Assembly (NCBI RefSeq): GCF_035688975.1
Contig: NZ_DASSMH010000099.1
Coordinates: 1-9,604, forward strand
DNA: 9,604 nucleotides
Origin: CALMNV01 sp035688975
GTDB lineage: Bacteria > Actinomycetota > Actinomycetes > Actinomycetales > Dermatophilaceae
Direction: 5' to 3'
The stretch's first letter is position 1; every line of letters begins with the position of its first letter. Shown here piece by piece: positions 1 through 9,070 of this stretch. Under the pieces are notes generated by a model. That model worked only from the letters and a program-made list of their open reading frames with translations, did not search any database and was not told where the DNA came from. Made by a program: the position numbers and the translations under genes.

Positions 1-28
1 GCACGGCAGCGGCGGTGAAGGCGCGCAT
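1..28 (-). CDS. Start of an unidentified gene, cut by the window edge
   Basis: Only the first nine codons are visible (MRAFTAAAV), so the product cannot be named. The start is nonetheless well supported. The ATG shares one base with the stop of the upstream CoxG-like gene (TGATG), and an AGGAGG Shine-Dalgarno lies five bases before it, the same spacing used by the other coupled genes. It is therefore very probably the next gene of the same operon. Clusters of this type often continue with maturation factors (XdhC-like, MoxR ATPase, VWA protein) or catabolic hydrolases, but nothing in nine residues discriminates among these. Confidence 0.6.
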
Positions 29-705
29 CAGCCCCTCCTCGCGATGCGGGCGCCGAGGGCGACGCCGGCCAGGGCGAGCAGGCCGCCGAGCGCGACCCCG
101 GCCGCGAACCCGGCCGTCTCGAGCGGGGCTCCGCGCCGCCAGGGCGGGGCTTGCCCCCGCCCGGGCGAGGCCGACCCGGCATACGTGCGTGGCGTCCTCT
201 GCGGCTCGACGGCTCCCGACGTGGCGCCGTCGACCGACTCGGCCCCCACCGCCTCGGCGGGGCGGGGCCCGGCGATGTCGGCGTCGACCGCGGTGAAGAA
301 CTGGTCCGCCAGCTTGCGCGTCACGCCTGCGAGCATCCGCTGGCCCACCCCGCCGACGGGTCCGCCGACGGCCGCGTCGGCGTCGTAGGTCAGCTGTGTG
401 CCACCGTCCGGGGCCGCCGCGAGCCGGACCGCGACGTCGGCCTCGACGGTGCCCGGCGCGCCGGCGCCCGCGGCCTTGAGGCGCAGGGCCGTGAGCGGCT
501 GCGGGTCGAGCAGCCGCACGGTGCCGTCGTAGGTGCCCCGGATCGCCGCGACGCCGGCGGTGACCCGCATCGCGTAGCTGTCCGGCCCGGTCTCGGTGAG
601 CGACTCGCAGCCGGGAAGGCAGCGCGCGAGGACGGCCGGGTCGTGGATGGCCTCCCACACCTGTCGCGGTGAGGCCGAGAGGGTCGCGGTGCCGGTGATC
701 TTCAT
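28..705 (-). CDS. CoxG-like SRPBCC protein with C-terminal membrane anchor
   Basis: This 225-residue protein has a CoxG/SRPBCC (START-like) fold over about residues 1-146. It opens with the typical strand and helix MKITGTATLSASPRQVWEAI and has a PGCESL motif at 31-36. A low-complexity Pro/Gly/Ala/Arg linker follows (about 147-195), then one hydrophobic segment at about 198-219 ended by the basic tail ARIARRG, which suggests a tail anchor with the SRPBCC domain in the cytoplasm. CoxG proteins accompany CO dehydrogenase-type molybdenum hydroxylases and are known to tie the enzyme to the membrane; a mycobacterial CoxG has been reported to carry menaquinone. I infer a similar electron-acceptor role here. 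Its ATG overlaps the stop of the large subunit (ATGA), with AAGGAG five bases upstream, so the two are translationally coupled. Confidence 0.88.
   Translation of the reverse strand: MKITGTATLSASPRQVWEAIHDPAVLARCLPGCESLTETGPDSYAMRVTAGVAAIRGTYDGTVRLLDPQPLTALRLKAAGAGAPGTVEADVAVRLAAAPDGGTQLTYDADAAVGGPVGGVGQRMLAGVTRKLADQFFTAVDADIAGPRPAEAVGAESVDGATSGAVEPQRTPRTYAGSASPGRGQAPPWRRGAPLETAGFAAGVALGGLLALAGVALGARIARRG
34..39 (-). promoter_or_regulatory. Ribosome binding site of the edge gene
   Basis: A full AGGAGG on the minus strand lies inside the last codons of the CoxG-like gene, five bases before the ATG at 28-26. It is the main reason for believing that a further operon gene begins at position 28. 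Confidence 0.65.
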
Positions 706-3115
706 GTGCTCTCCTTGGCGGGCCGGTGCAGCGAGGGCAGCTCTCCGGCCTCGTGGCGGCGCCGCAGCTCCCAGAGCGCGGCCGGCGAGATGGGCATCGA
801 GGTGATCGGGAAGCCCTCGGCGTCCGAGATGGCCGACGCGATGACCGCGGACACCGGGATCGTGCCCGCCTCGCCGGCGCCCTTGATGCCCAGTGGATTC
901 AGCGGTGAGGGGGTCTCCAGGTGGTCTGTCTCGACAGCGGGCACCTCCGAGGCATAGGGCATGAGGAAGTCCATGAAGGAGGCGTTGACCAGCTGCCCCG
1001 CCTCGTCGTAGACCATCCGCTCGTAGAGTGCTCCGCCGACGCCCTGGGCCACCCCGCCGTGTATCTGGCCCTCGACGATCATCGGGTTGACCATCGGGCC
1101 GCAGTCATGGACGACGCAGTAGCGCAGGATGCGGATCTCGGCGGTGACCGGGTCCGTCTCGACGACCGCGGCGTGCATGCCGTTGGCGAAGGTGGCCTGC
1201 GTCGGGGAGTAGAAGTCCTTGCCCTCGAGCCCCGGCTCCTCGTCGTCCGCGACCGGCGGCTTGTCGGGGTCGAAGGTGCCGGCGAACTGCGTCGCGGCCT
1301 TGGTCGCCTCGTCGAAGGCGTAGCGCAGCGGGTTGGACAGCACGGCCACCGTGCCGAGCGAGAGGGACGTGCCGGGAGCGCCCTTGACCTCGACGACGCC
1401 GTCGACGATGTCGAGGTCCCCGGGCGAGACCTCGAGCGCCTCGGCGGCGATGCGCAGCGCCTTGGCCCGGACGTTGCGGGCCGCGAGGGCGATGGCGTTG
1501 CCGCTCATGACCGCGGCGCGGCTGGCGAAGGTGCCGACGGCATACGCCATGCGCCGGGTGTCGCCCGTCGTCACGTGCACGTCCTCCAGGCGCACCCCGA
1601 GCTCTTGGGCGACGATCTGCGCGAACACCGTCTCGTGCCCCTGCCCCTGGGACGTGAGGCCGGTGGACACGTTGACCCGACCCGACGTCTCGATGGTGAT
1701 GTGGCCGCCCTCGTAGGGACCGACCCCGGTGCCCTCGACGTAGCAGCCGATGCCGAGCCCCACCCGGCGCCCCTGCGCCTCGGCGTCCGAGCGGTAGGCC
1801 GCGAAGTCGTCCCACCCGACGAGCGCCTTGAGCTTGGCGAGCGTCGCGGGGAAGTCGCCGGAGTCGTAGCGCAGGGGCCGGCCGTCCTGGAAGAGCAGCC
1901 CGTGGTCGTAGGGCATCTCCTCGGGCCCGATGAAGTTGCGGGCTCGCACCTCGGCCCGGTCGAGGCCGAGCCGGTCGGCGATGGCGTCCATGGTGCGCTC
2001 CATGGCGAAGCAGCCCTGTGGCCGGCCGGCGCCGCGATAGGGCGTGACGATCACCGTGTTGGTGTAGAGCGACCAGAACTCGCACCGGTAGGCGCCGGGC
2101 TTGTAGGGGCCGAGCAGCTGGGTCGAGGTGATGATCGGCACGATGATGCCGTATGGCGTGTAGGCGCCGGTGTCGTGCCAGAACCGCACGTCGAGCCCGA
2201 GCAGGTGGCCCTCGTCGTCGAAGCCGACCGTCACGTGCTGCACCTGGCCCCGCTCGTGCGCCGAGGAGACGAAGTGCTCCCGGCGGTCCTCGACCCACTT
2301 GACCGCCCGGCCGAGCCGCCGTGCGGCCCATGGCACGAGCACCTCCTCCGGCCACGGGTGCATGATCTTGACGCCGAAGCCGCCACCGACGTCGGGCGCG
2401 ATGCACTCGACCTTGGCCAGGGGCAGGCCGAGCTTGGCGGCGACAGCGGCCCGCACGCCGGTCGCGGTCTGCGTCGAGGAGTACATCCTCAGCTCGCCGC
2501 GTTCGGCGTCCCACGAGGCGTAGACCCCACGTCCCTCCAGCGGCGTGCTGGCGCTGCGCTCGATGCCGAGGTCGAGCTCGAGCGTGTGGGGGGCCGCGGC
2601 GAGCGCCGCGTCGACGTCGCCGACCTCCTGCAGCAGGTGTGCGGCGACGTTGCCGGGCACGTCGTCGTGCACGAGATACGCCCCGGCCCGGGCGTTGTCG
2701 ATGCCCACGACGACGGGCAGGGCCTCGTAGGTCACCGTGATCCGCTCGCACGCGTCCTCGGCGACGTAGCGGTCGGTGGCGACGACCATGACGACCGGCT
2801 CGCCGACGTGCCTGACCTCGTCACGGGCGAGGGCGTAGCCGGTGCGGCCGTGGGTGAGGCTCGGATGCGGGATGAGCAGCGGCAGGCGCTCGCCGACGCC
2901 GCCCCCGAGGTCGTCGTGCGTGTAGATCGCGACGACCCCCGCGACGTCGACGGCATCGTCGGCGTCGACGTCGATGATGCGGGCGTGCGCGTGGGGGCTG
3001 CGGACGAACGCCGCCGCGAGCGCCCCCTGCCCGAGGTCGTCGAGATAGCGGCCGGCCCCGGTGACGAGCCGGGGGTCCTCCACCCGCCGGATCGGCGCAC
3101 CGAACAGCCTTGTCG

Positions 3116-3119
<4 letters not shown>
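702..3119 (-). CDS. Molybdenum hydroxylase large (molybdopterin) subunit, form II CoxL/xanthine dehydrogenase family
   Basis: This 805-residue protein is the catalytic subunit that binds the molybdenum-cytosine-dinucleotide-type cofactor and hydroxylates the substrate with water. Its length and order fit the family: N-terminal aldehyde oxidase/XDH hammerhead domain (RRVEDPRLVTGAGRY at 11-25 through about 140), then the Mo-binding region with DVGGGFG (243-249), QGQGHET (491-497) and the catalytic glutamate E750 in KGAGEAG. The loop facing the metal is PYRGAGRP (360-367). That is the form II type, whereas genuine CO dehydrogenase has AYRCSFR with the copper-binding Cys; CO is therefore unlikely and the true substrate is unknown. 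The reading frame stays open upstream to 3890, but homology starts at MTTRLFGAP. That ATG has GGGAGG five bases before it and overlaps the stop of the small subunit (ATGA). Confidence 0.95.
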
Positions 3120-3699
<580 letters not shown>

Positions 3700-3703
<4 letters not shown>

Positions 3704-4590
3704 GCCATCGCCCTCGCCGCCTGCGCCGCCGCCGTCGCCCGGTCCGCTGCCTCGCCGAACGCCCGCCGGGACAGCTCGCCGACGAGCATCCGGCGGTAGT
3801 CGGCGCTGGCATGGATGTCGCCCTCGGGCGCGACGAAGGCCCGCACCGCCTCGGCGGCTGCCGTCCAGTCCGCAGCCACCGGCGGGACACGGCCGACGAC
3901 GGGCCCGACGTCGAGGACAGCCGGCGCGTCGGTCACCGACACGAAGGACGCCCGCGCCGCCACGATGACGCCGTCGCGGACGGTGACGGCGGCCGCCACG
4001 CCGGCGACCGCGTAGTCGCCGCGCCGCCGGGAGGACTCGAGGAAGGCCGTGCCCGTGCCGGCCGGGAGGCGGCCGAAGCGGACCGCCGTGACGAGCTCGT
4101 CCGGCGCCAGGGCCGTCTCCAGCGGGCCGCGGAAGAAACCGGCCGCCGGGATCTCGCGCGGCCCACGGGGACCGACAGCCTCGATGACGCCCTCGGTCAG
4201 GGCGAGGACCGCGGGCAGCTCGCCGGCCGGGTCGGCATGCGCCACCGAGCCCACGGTCGTGCCCCGGTTGCGGATGGCAGGGTGGGCGACGTGGACGAGC
4301 GCCTGGCGCAGGAGGGGGAGGGCGGCATACGCCTCGTCCGAGCGCTCCAGCCCGGCGTGCCGCACGAGGGCACCGACCCGGACCGCCTCGCCGCCCACGT
4401 CGATCGTGTCGAGGCCCGCCACGCGGTTGACGTCGACGAGGTGGCCCGGGCGGGCCAGCCGCATGTTGAGGATGGGGATGAGGCTCTGGCCGCCCGCGAG
4501 CACCTTGCCGTCGTGCCCGACCTCGGTCAGGACCGCCACCGCCTCGGCCACCGAGCGGGGCGCGTGGTAGGCGAACGGGGCGGGCTTCAC
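3700..4590 (-). CDS. Molybdenum hydroxylase medium FAD-binding subunit (CoxM type)
   Basis: This 296-residue flavoprotein subunit takes electrons from the [2Fe-2S] subunit and hands them to the final acceptor. The N-terminal FAD domain (PCMH type) starts with the characteristic MKPAPFAYHAPRSVAEA. It has the pyrophosphate-binding AGGQSL at 32-37 and the second FAD motif TVGSVAHADPAGELP at about 112-126. In many relatives this second motif begins T-I/V-G-G, so the Ser in place of the second Gly is a small deviation. The CO dehydrogenase flavoprotein C-terminal domain follows (about 175-280). The start is GTG, 22 bases after the permease stop, with AGGA nine bases upstream. The spacing and shared strand suggest co-transcription with the permease. 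The stop overlaps the small-subunit start. Confidence 0.95.
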
Positions 4591-4612
4591 CGGACTGGTT
4601 CCTGCGGCCGGC

Positions 4613-6112
4613 TCAGCCCCGCGGGACGCGGGGCCCGCCCTCCGTGCGCACGTCGGGGCCGCCCGGCTCCTCCTGGTAGAGGTCGTCGATGCCGTCCTCG
4701 TCGCCGTAGTGCGCGTCGCCGAGGGCGATCAGGGTGCCGTCGGCGCGGGCGCGCAGGTCGGCCGGCGCGAGGGCGCGGGCCACGTGGAAGGCGCCGACGG
4801 CGACGATGGTGCCGAGCGCGATGCCGCCGAGGGAGAAGTCCTTGGTGAAGGCGAGCGAGACGTTGCCGATGCCGATGACGATGCCCGCCGCGACGGGGAC
4901 GAGGTTGATCGGGTTGCCGAAGTCGACGCCGTTCTCCTTCCAGATCTTCGCGCCGAGCAGCCCGATCATGCCGTAGAGCACGACGGTGATGCCGCCGAGC
5001 ACGCCGCCCGGCACGGAGGACACGAGCGCGCCGAACTTCGGGGACAGGCCGAAGACGACGGCGACGACCGCGGCGACGTAGTAGGCGGCCGTCGAGTAGA
5101 CGCGCGTCGCCGCCATGACGCCGATGTTCTCGGCATACGTCGTCGTGGGGGAGCCGCCCACCGACGAGGCGAGCGCGGTGCCGACCCCGTCGGCCGCGAT
5201 GGCCCGGCCCATGTAGGGGTCGAGGTCGGTCTTCGTCATCTCCGCGACCGCCTTGACGTGGCCGGTGTTCTCCGCGATGAGGGCGATGACGGCCGGCAGC
5301 ACGAGGAGGATCGCCGCCACCGAGAAGGAGGGGGCGTGCAGGCCGACGAGGGGCTTGCCGTCGGCGCCGAGCGTGCCGGTCGACGGCGGGAAGCCGAACC
5401 ACGGCGACGCGTTCACGCTGTCGAAGCTCGTGCGGAAGTGGGTCGTCACCTTGCCGGCCCCCGCGTCGAACGACGTGATCTGGCCGAACACCCTGTCGAA
5501 GACCCACGAGAGCACGTAGCCGAAGACGAGGGCGAGGAAGACCGCGATGCGCGAGACGAAGCCCCGGAACGCGACGGCGCACACGATGGTGAAGGCCATG
5601 ACGAGCAGGGCCACCCACTGGTCCTGGGGCCAGTAGATGTTCGCCACGACCGGGGCGAGGTTGAAGCCGATGAGCATCACGACGGCGCCGGTGACGACGG
5701 GCGGCAGCGCCTTGTGCAGCACCGACGAGCCGAGGAAGTGGATCGCCACGCCCACGAGCGCGAGGACGACGCCCGCGACGAGGATCGCACCGGTGACCTG
5801 CTGCGACGTGCCGCCCTGGGCGCGGATGGCGGCGACCGCGCCGACGAAGCTGGCCGACGTGCCGAGGTAGCTCGGCACCCGCCCCTGGACGATGAGCAGG
5901 AAGCAGATGGTCGCGAGGCCGCTCATCATGATGGCGAGCTGGGCGTTGAGGCCCATGATCAGGGGGAAGACGAACGTCGCACCGAACATCGCGACGACGT
6001 GCTGCGCCCCGAGGCCGACGGTCCGGCCCCACGAGAGCCGCTCGTCGGGCGCGACGACGTCGTCGGGGCCCATGGTGTGACCGTCCCCGTGCAGTTTCCA
6101 ACCCAAGGCCAT
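4613..6112 (-). CDS. NCS2 (SLC23) nucleobase permease, UraA-like
   Basis: This 499-residue multi-pass inner-membrane transporter imports a nucleobase, probably with protons. Hydrophobic segments run from about residue 31 to 447, as expected for the 14-segment NCS2 fold. The binding-site motifs match uracil permeases. IAENTGHV (279-286) puts E281 and H285 where E. coli UraA has E241 and H245, and TTTYAENIGV (323-332) puts E328 where UraA has E290. Xanthine/urate members usually carry a different motif (NTTFSQNNG-like), so a pyrimidine-type substrate is favoured. The C-terminus adds a hydrophilic, acidic tail of about 50 residues. I chose the ATG at 6112 because AAGGAG sits five bases before it. 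The open frame extends upstream to 7324, but that part is out of family and antisense-like. Confidence 0.92.
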   Translation of the reverse strand: MALGWKLHGDGHTMGPDDVVAPDERLSWGRTVGLGAQHVVAMFGATFVFPLIMGLNAQLAIMMSGLATICFLLIVQGRVPSYLGTSASFVGAVAAIRAQGGTSQQVTGAILVAGVVLALVGVAIHFLGSSVLHKALPPVVTGAVVMLIGFNLAPVVANIYWPQDQWVALLVMAFTIVCAVAFRGFVSRIAVFLALVFGYVLSWVFDRVFGQITSFDAGAGKVTTHFRTSFDSVNASPWFGFPPSTGTLGADGKPLVGLHAPSFSVAAILLVLPAVIALIAENTGHVKAVAEMTKTDLDPYMGRAIAADGVGTALASSVGGSPTTTYAENIGVMAATRVYSTAAYYVAAVVAVVFGLSPKFGALVSSVPGGVLGGITVVLYGMIGLLGAKIWKENGVDFGNPINLVPVAAGIVIGIGNVSLAFTKDFSLGGIALGTIVAVGAFHVARALAPADLRARADGTLIALGDAHYGDEDGIDDLYQEEPGGPDVRTEGGPRVPRG

Positions 6113-6117
6113 GCCAG

Positions 6118-6123
6118 CTCCTT
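6118..6123 (-). promoter_or_regulatory. Ribosome binding site deciding the permease start
   Basis: AAGGAG lies five bases before the ATG at 6112-6110. The frame is open far upstream, so this site, together with the onset of family similarity, fixes the start. Confidence 0.7.
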
Positions 6124-6184
6124 CTCCGCGGCCACGCCACCGGAGTGGGCATGGCTCGCCGTGCAGGCGATGAGGCGAAAGTAG

Positions 6185-6204
6185 CGCCGGCACGGGGGCC
6201 GGCG
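6185..6204 (-). other. GC-rich hairpin in the permease leader
   Basis: CGCCGGC (6185-6191) and GCCGGCG (6198-6204) are perfect 7-bp inverted arms around a six-base loop, 73-92 bases before the permease start. No run of T follows on the minus strand (CTACTTTCG), so a classic Rho-independent terminator is not supported. It could be a leader structure or an imperfect terminator for the upstream gene. Confidence 0.45.
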
Positions 6205-6300
6205 TTCGGCAATAGTTGATATCCGCCCCCGCGTGTCGTCTGCCACGTGTGACGTATGCCGTCCCGGAGCCCCCTTCGCGCGCCCTGGGGTCGGGCAGCT

Positions 6301-6316
6301 CCTCGCGAGGCGCCTC
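6301..6316. repeat. Two overlapping perfect 10-bp palindromes after the DUF559 gene
   Basis: CCTCGCGAGG (6301-6310) and GAGGCGCCTC (6307-6316) are each exact palindromes sharing four bases, starting three bases beyond the stop codon of the DUF559 gene. They may form alternative small stems in the transcript or be a protein-binding site. GC richness makes such palindromes easier to meet by chance. Confidence 0.4.
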
Positions 6317-6318
6317 CG

Positions 6319-7257
6319 TCAGCGAGGACCCACGGGGCATCCCCGGCGACAGCCGTGAGGAGTGCCGGACCAGCCCTTGGCACGCAGCACGGTCGCCACG
6401 TCGACGGCGAGCGCGCACCCCGCCGGGACCAGGTCCACCCAGTAGCAGCGCAGCGTCGTCCTGCCGCCGACCGTGGCGGCCCGGTCCCGCTGGCCGTCGC
6501 GCTGCACCGCCCCCCAGCCGTCGTGCCCCAGCCGGCCGTCGATCTCGACGACGACGCCCCACTCCTCGTATTCCCGGTCCCGCCGGCGGCCGCCCGCCAT
6601 CGGCGTCTGCGAGCGGCCGGGGGGCAGGCCGTGCGCGCGCTCGACGTCGCGGACGTATCGGACCTCGGCCGGGCTCTCGGCGCCCGACTCGACGTCGTGC
6701 AGCACCTCGAGGAGCAGCGAGCGGTGCCCCTGACGCGGCCGTTGCTCGAGAGCTCGCGCGAGGCGGTCCATCGAGGTGATGCGCAGGTCGATCGCCTTGG
6801 CTGCCAGGGCGATGGCCTGGTCGAGGGGCCGACCGAGCGCCAGGTCGAGCACGGTGTCCTCGGCCGTGGTCCGGTGCGGCCACCCGTGGGGGTCGATGCG
6901 TGCGGATGCGTGACGGCTGCGCCGGACCTGCACTCCGTCGACGGCCACGACCCGCCGCGACGCGGGGACGACGACCTCGATCGGGTGCGGTGCCTGGCGC
7001 ACGAGGCTCCAGACGTGGGCCGCGCTGAGGTGGCTGAGGGCGGCGCCCGGGCCGGCGTGCAGGAGCGCGGCCACGGCCCGCATCTCCCAGTCGTCCCGGC
7101 CCGGCCGGGTCAGGTAGACACCGGGATGCAGCCGCAGCCACCTGCCGGTCGCGAGGTGGCACTCGATGGTCTTGCCGCTCAGGCCCGCCGCGAGCGCCTG
7201 CGCCCGGCTCACGACTCCGCCCTGGCCGTTGACGCGAGCGGCGAAGAGCGGGTCCAC
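6319..7257 (-). CDS. AbiEi-like winged-helix plus DUF559 nuclease-fold protein
   Basis: This 312-residue protein has an N-terminal AbiEi antitoxin-like winged-helix segment (GVVSRAQALAAGLS to RLHPGVYL, about residues 14-49). A middle region follows with ALSHLSAAHVW (73-83) and TTAEDTVLDLAL (130-141). The C-terminal domain resembles DUF559/Vsr-type PD-(D/E)XK folds: E194 and E198 in ESPAE, D228, and E238/D240 in VVVEIDG, followed by H245 and RD pairs. Proteins of this layout are frequent in actinobacteria, often singly and without an obvious toxin partner; their role is not established. None of its neighbours looks like AbiEii. The GTG start is the furthest available in frame and has no good Shine-Dalgarno, so the exact start is uncertain. 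It sits between a catabolic regulator and the probable target operon, which suggests insertion by transfer. Confidence 0.8.
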   Translation of the reverse strand: MDPLFAARVNGQGGVVSRAQALAAGLSGKTIECHLATGRWLRLHPGVYLTRPGRDDWEMRAVAALLHAGPGAALSHLSAAHVWSLVRQAPHPIEVVVPASRRVVAVDGVQVRRSRHASARIDPHGWPHRTTAEDTVLDLALGRPLDQAIALAAKAIDLRITSMDRLARALEQRPRQGHRSLLLEVLHDVESGAESPAEVRYVRDVERAHGLPPGRSQTPMAGGRRRDREYEEWGVVVEIDGRLGHDGWGAVQRDGQRDRAATVGGRTTLRCYWVDLVPAGCALAVDVATVLRAKGWSGTPHGCRRGCPVGPR

Positions 7258-7343
7258 CCAGGCATCGTGGGTCTTCGGGCGAGCCGCCCGCTGGGGTCAT
7301 CCACAGGCCCCGCGCGGATGGCACGGCCTGGCGACCCGCAGGC
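7258..7343 (-). other. Short gap with two stem-loops between pucR-like and DUF559 genes
   Basis: Two inverted repeats are visible: GCCTG (7326-7330) with CAGGC (7339-7343), directly after the pucR-like stop, and CGGGCG (7276-7281) with CGCCCG (7285-7290) around a three-base loop. Neither is followed by a T-run on the minus strand, so any termination would be weak or Rho-dependent. No clear promoter is seen. Confidence 0.35.
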
Positions 7344-9047
7344 TCAGATGCCGCGCATGGCGTGCACCTTGAGCGCCAGCGCGAGGGTGAGCCGCAGCTC
7401 GGGGTCGTCGGTGAACGGCCCGAGCAGCTTCTCGAGCTTGGTGATCCGGTAGCGCAGCGTGTTGTAGTGGAAGAAGAGCAGCCGGGCCGTCTCGGCGACG
7501 TTGAGGTTGGTGTCGAGCAGGATGCGCAGGGTCTGGCGCAGGTCGGCGTTCTCCGGGGAGCCGTCGGTCGCGAGGTCGCCGAGCGCGTCCTCGACGAAGC
7601 GTCGCAGCTGTGCCTTGTCGGGGACGAGCGCGAGCAGGCGGTAGATCCCGAGGCCGTCGACGTGGGTGAGCGCTCCGTCGCCGTGCAGCTGGCGGCCGAC
7701 GCTGACCGCGCCCCGCGCCTCCTCGTAGGCGCGCGGCAGCTCGGCCACGGATGTCACCGGCCGGGAGACGCCGGTCGAGAAGCTGCGCCGGCCGCCTCCG
7801 CCGTCGCCCCGGACGACCCGCACGAGGTCGGTGACGGGACGCATGACCCGCTCGGTGTCGGCATCCGCGGGCACCCCGAGGAGGGCGACCACCTCGCGGC
7901 TGAAGCCCATGACCGGCGCGTGGGGGTCGCGCATGGCGACCGCATGCGTCCACGCCCTCGCGAACCGCTGCTGGAGGAAGCGCACCTCGTCGGCGGACCG
8001 CGTGGTGCGCTCGTCGTCCTCGTCGGTGACGGCGACGACGACCGCGAGCGGCCGGCGGATGTCCCAGCCGAGGGAGCTGGCATGGGCGATGGCCTCGTCG
8101 GCGTGGCCGGCCCGCCCGACCAGTGCGTCGCGCAGGAACTCCGCGCGGTACTTGCTCTCGACGGCGGAGACCGCCTGCTCCTTGGTGATGGCGAGCGCAG
8201 CGACGGTGGCGGCGCGCTCGAGCAGCCGCACGTCGTCGCGGGTCAGCGGCCGCGTGCTGCAGGACGCGAAGAGGACGCCATGGTCCAGTGAGCCGGCGAG
8301 GATGCGGACCACGGCGCGGTGCGCCGCCGGACCGTGCTGCGGCCGTATGCCGACCGGCTCGCTCTCCGTGAGGAGCCGGCCGGTGCGGTCGAAGCAGTCC
8401 AGGGACTCGGCGGCCGCGAGCTCGGCCTGTGAACCGGCTCGGGCGAGGACTCGGCCGTCGGACGTCGTGACCATGGCCGCCCCCCCGAGGAAGCCCACGA
8501 GCTGGTGGCACAGGTCCTCCAGGGAGCCGCCGGCCAGGACGATCTGCACGAGGGCGTGGTCGGCGTCCTCGACGCGCTGCAGGATGGCCGTCTGGTGCTC
8601 GAGCACCGCCTCGAGGACGTCGGTGTTGAAGCGGTCGAGCCGGCCGGGCGGCAGGAGCAGCAGCGGCAGGGCCGCCGCGGCGGCCGCCGCTCGCACACGC
8701 TCGGCGAGCACCTCGTCGGCGCCGGCCACCACGAGGCCACCCGCTCCAGCGCCTGCCAGCCGGTGGACGACGTCCGGGTCCGCGTCGAGCTGCGGCCGGA
8801 GCACGTCGGCCTCGGCGAGGAGCAGGTCGTGGGTGGGAGCCGCGGCGTGGCCCAGCCACGCCCCGAGCGACGTCGTGCGGTGCACGACCGTGTCCAGCCG
8901 GTCCGGGTGGACGTGCGCCTGCCCGTCCTGGCCCACCGCCAGCGCCGCGACCAGCCGCATCGGGATGCCCACGACGGCGACGTCACTGGCGCCACCAGAT
9001 GGCAAGTCACCGGCACCTGCCGTGCCATCGTTGGCAACTTTCACCAT
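7344..9047 (-). CDS. PucR-family transcriptional regulator
   Basis: This 567-residue regulator has the usual length and order. A degenerate N-terminal PucR sensor domain (about 45-150) ends in a hydrophobic LPLLLLPP. A GAF-like middle follows (about 160-290), then a CdaR/GGDEF-like domain (about 300-455) and the C-terminal helix-turn-helix. The last is classic: LRQTLRILLDTNLNVAETA and HYNTLRYRITKLEKLLG within 503-543. PucR relatives control purine, allantoin, hydantoin and similar nitrogen-source genes in response to pathway metabolites. Position and family make it the likely regulator of the divergent DUF2877 gene and of the permease-hydroxylase operon downstream. The ATG at 9047 has no Shine-Dalgarno but has a leaderless-type -10 in front; a second in-frame ATG at 8960 (residue 30) is the alternative start. 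Confidence 0.93.
   Translation of the reverse strand: MVKVANDGTAGAGDLPSGGASDVAVVGIPMRLVAALAVGQDGQAHVHPDRLDTVVHRTTSLGAWLGHAAAPTHDLLLAEADVLRPQLDADPDVVHRLAGAGAGGLVVAGADEVLAERVRAAAAAAALPLLLLPPGRLDRFNTDVLEAVLEHQTAILQRVEDADHALVQIVLAGGSLEDLCHQLVGFLGGAAMVTTSDGRVLARAGSQAELAAAESLDCFDRTGRLLTESEPVGIRPQHGPAAHRAVVRILAGSLDHGVLFASCSTRPLTRDDVRLLERAATVAALAITKEQAVSAVESKYRAEFLRDALVGRAGHADEAIAHASSLGWDIRRPLAVVVAVTDEDDERTTRSADEVRFLQQRFARAWTHAVAMRDPHAPVMGFSREVVALLGVPADADTERVMRPVTDLVRVVRGDGGGGRRSFSTGVSRPVTSVAELPRAYEEARGAVSVGRQLHGDGALTHVDGLGIYRLLALVPDKAQLRRFVEDALGDLATDGSPENADLRQTLRILLDTNLNVAETARLLFFHYNTLRYRITKLEKLLGPFTDDPELRLTLALALKVHAMRGI
9023..9036. promoter_or_regulatory. Inverted repeat, candidate operator
   Basis: TGCCA-TCGT-TGGCA is a perfect 5-bp inverted repeat with a four-base spacer within the first codons of the pucR-like gene. 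The exact palindrome TGGCGCCA lies nearby (8987-8994), along with another TGGCA (9000-9004). The core CGTTGG partly resembles the Bacillus PucR box as I remember it, with several mismatches. It is well placed to control both divergent promoters, but binding is inferred. Confidence 0.35.
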
Positions 9048-9053
9048 GCAGCG

Positions 9054-9059
9054 AGCCTA
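9054..9059 (-). promoter_or_regulatory. Probable leaderless -10 element of the pucR-like gene
   Basis: TAGGCT fits TANNNT and ends six bases before the ATG at 9047. That places the transcription start on or next to the A of the start codon, the arrangement of leaderless actinobacterial genes. The absence of a Shine-Dalgarno agrees. No strong -35 is visible. Confidence 0.5.
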
Positions 9060-9070
9060 GCCGCCGTGGG

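Larger units (their letters stand above)
6113..6318 (-). promoter_or_regulatory. Intergenic leader of the permease-hydroxylase operon
   Basis: This 206-base gap between the DUF559 gene and the permease is the only sizeable non-coding stretch upstream of the operon, so the operon promoter should lie here. AATAGTTGATAT (6211-6222, plus-strand reading) is an AT-rich island that stands out in the GC-rich background. I find no convincing -35/-10 pair with 17-18 base spacing. The minus-strand TATCAA (6222-6217) and TACTTT (6184-6179) are only weak -10 candidates. The gap also holds a hairpin (6185-6204), the CACGTG palindrome (6245-6250), one CGGCATACG copy (6253-6261) and overlapping palindromes at 6301-6316. 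Confidence 0.4.

Noticed and set aside
6185..6204. Rho-independent terminator after the DUF559 gene
   Set aside because: The stem is good but no T-run follows on the minus strand, and it lies over 100 bases beyond the stop; listed only as a hairpin.
7297..7305. TCATCCACA, one mismatch from a DnaA box
   Set aside because: It is a single site with no cluster or AT-rich unwinding region, so no origin is supported.
6113..7324. N-terminal extension of the permease by 404 residues
   Set aside because: It covers the DUF559 gene and the leader out of frame; permease similarity and ribosome binding site begin at 6112.
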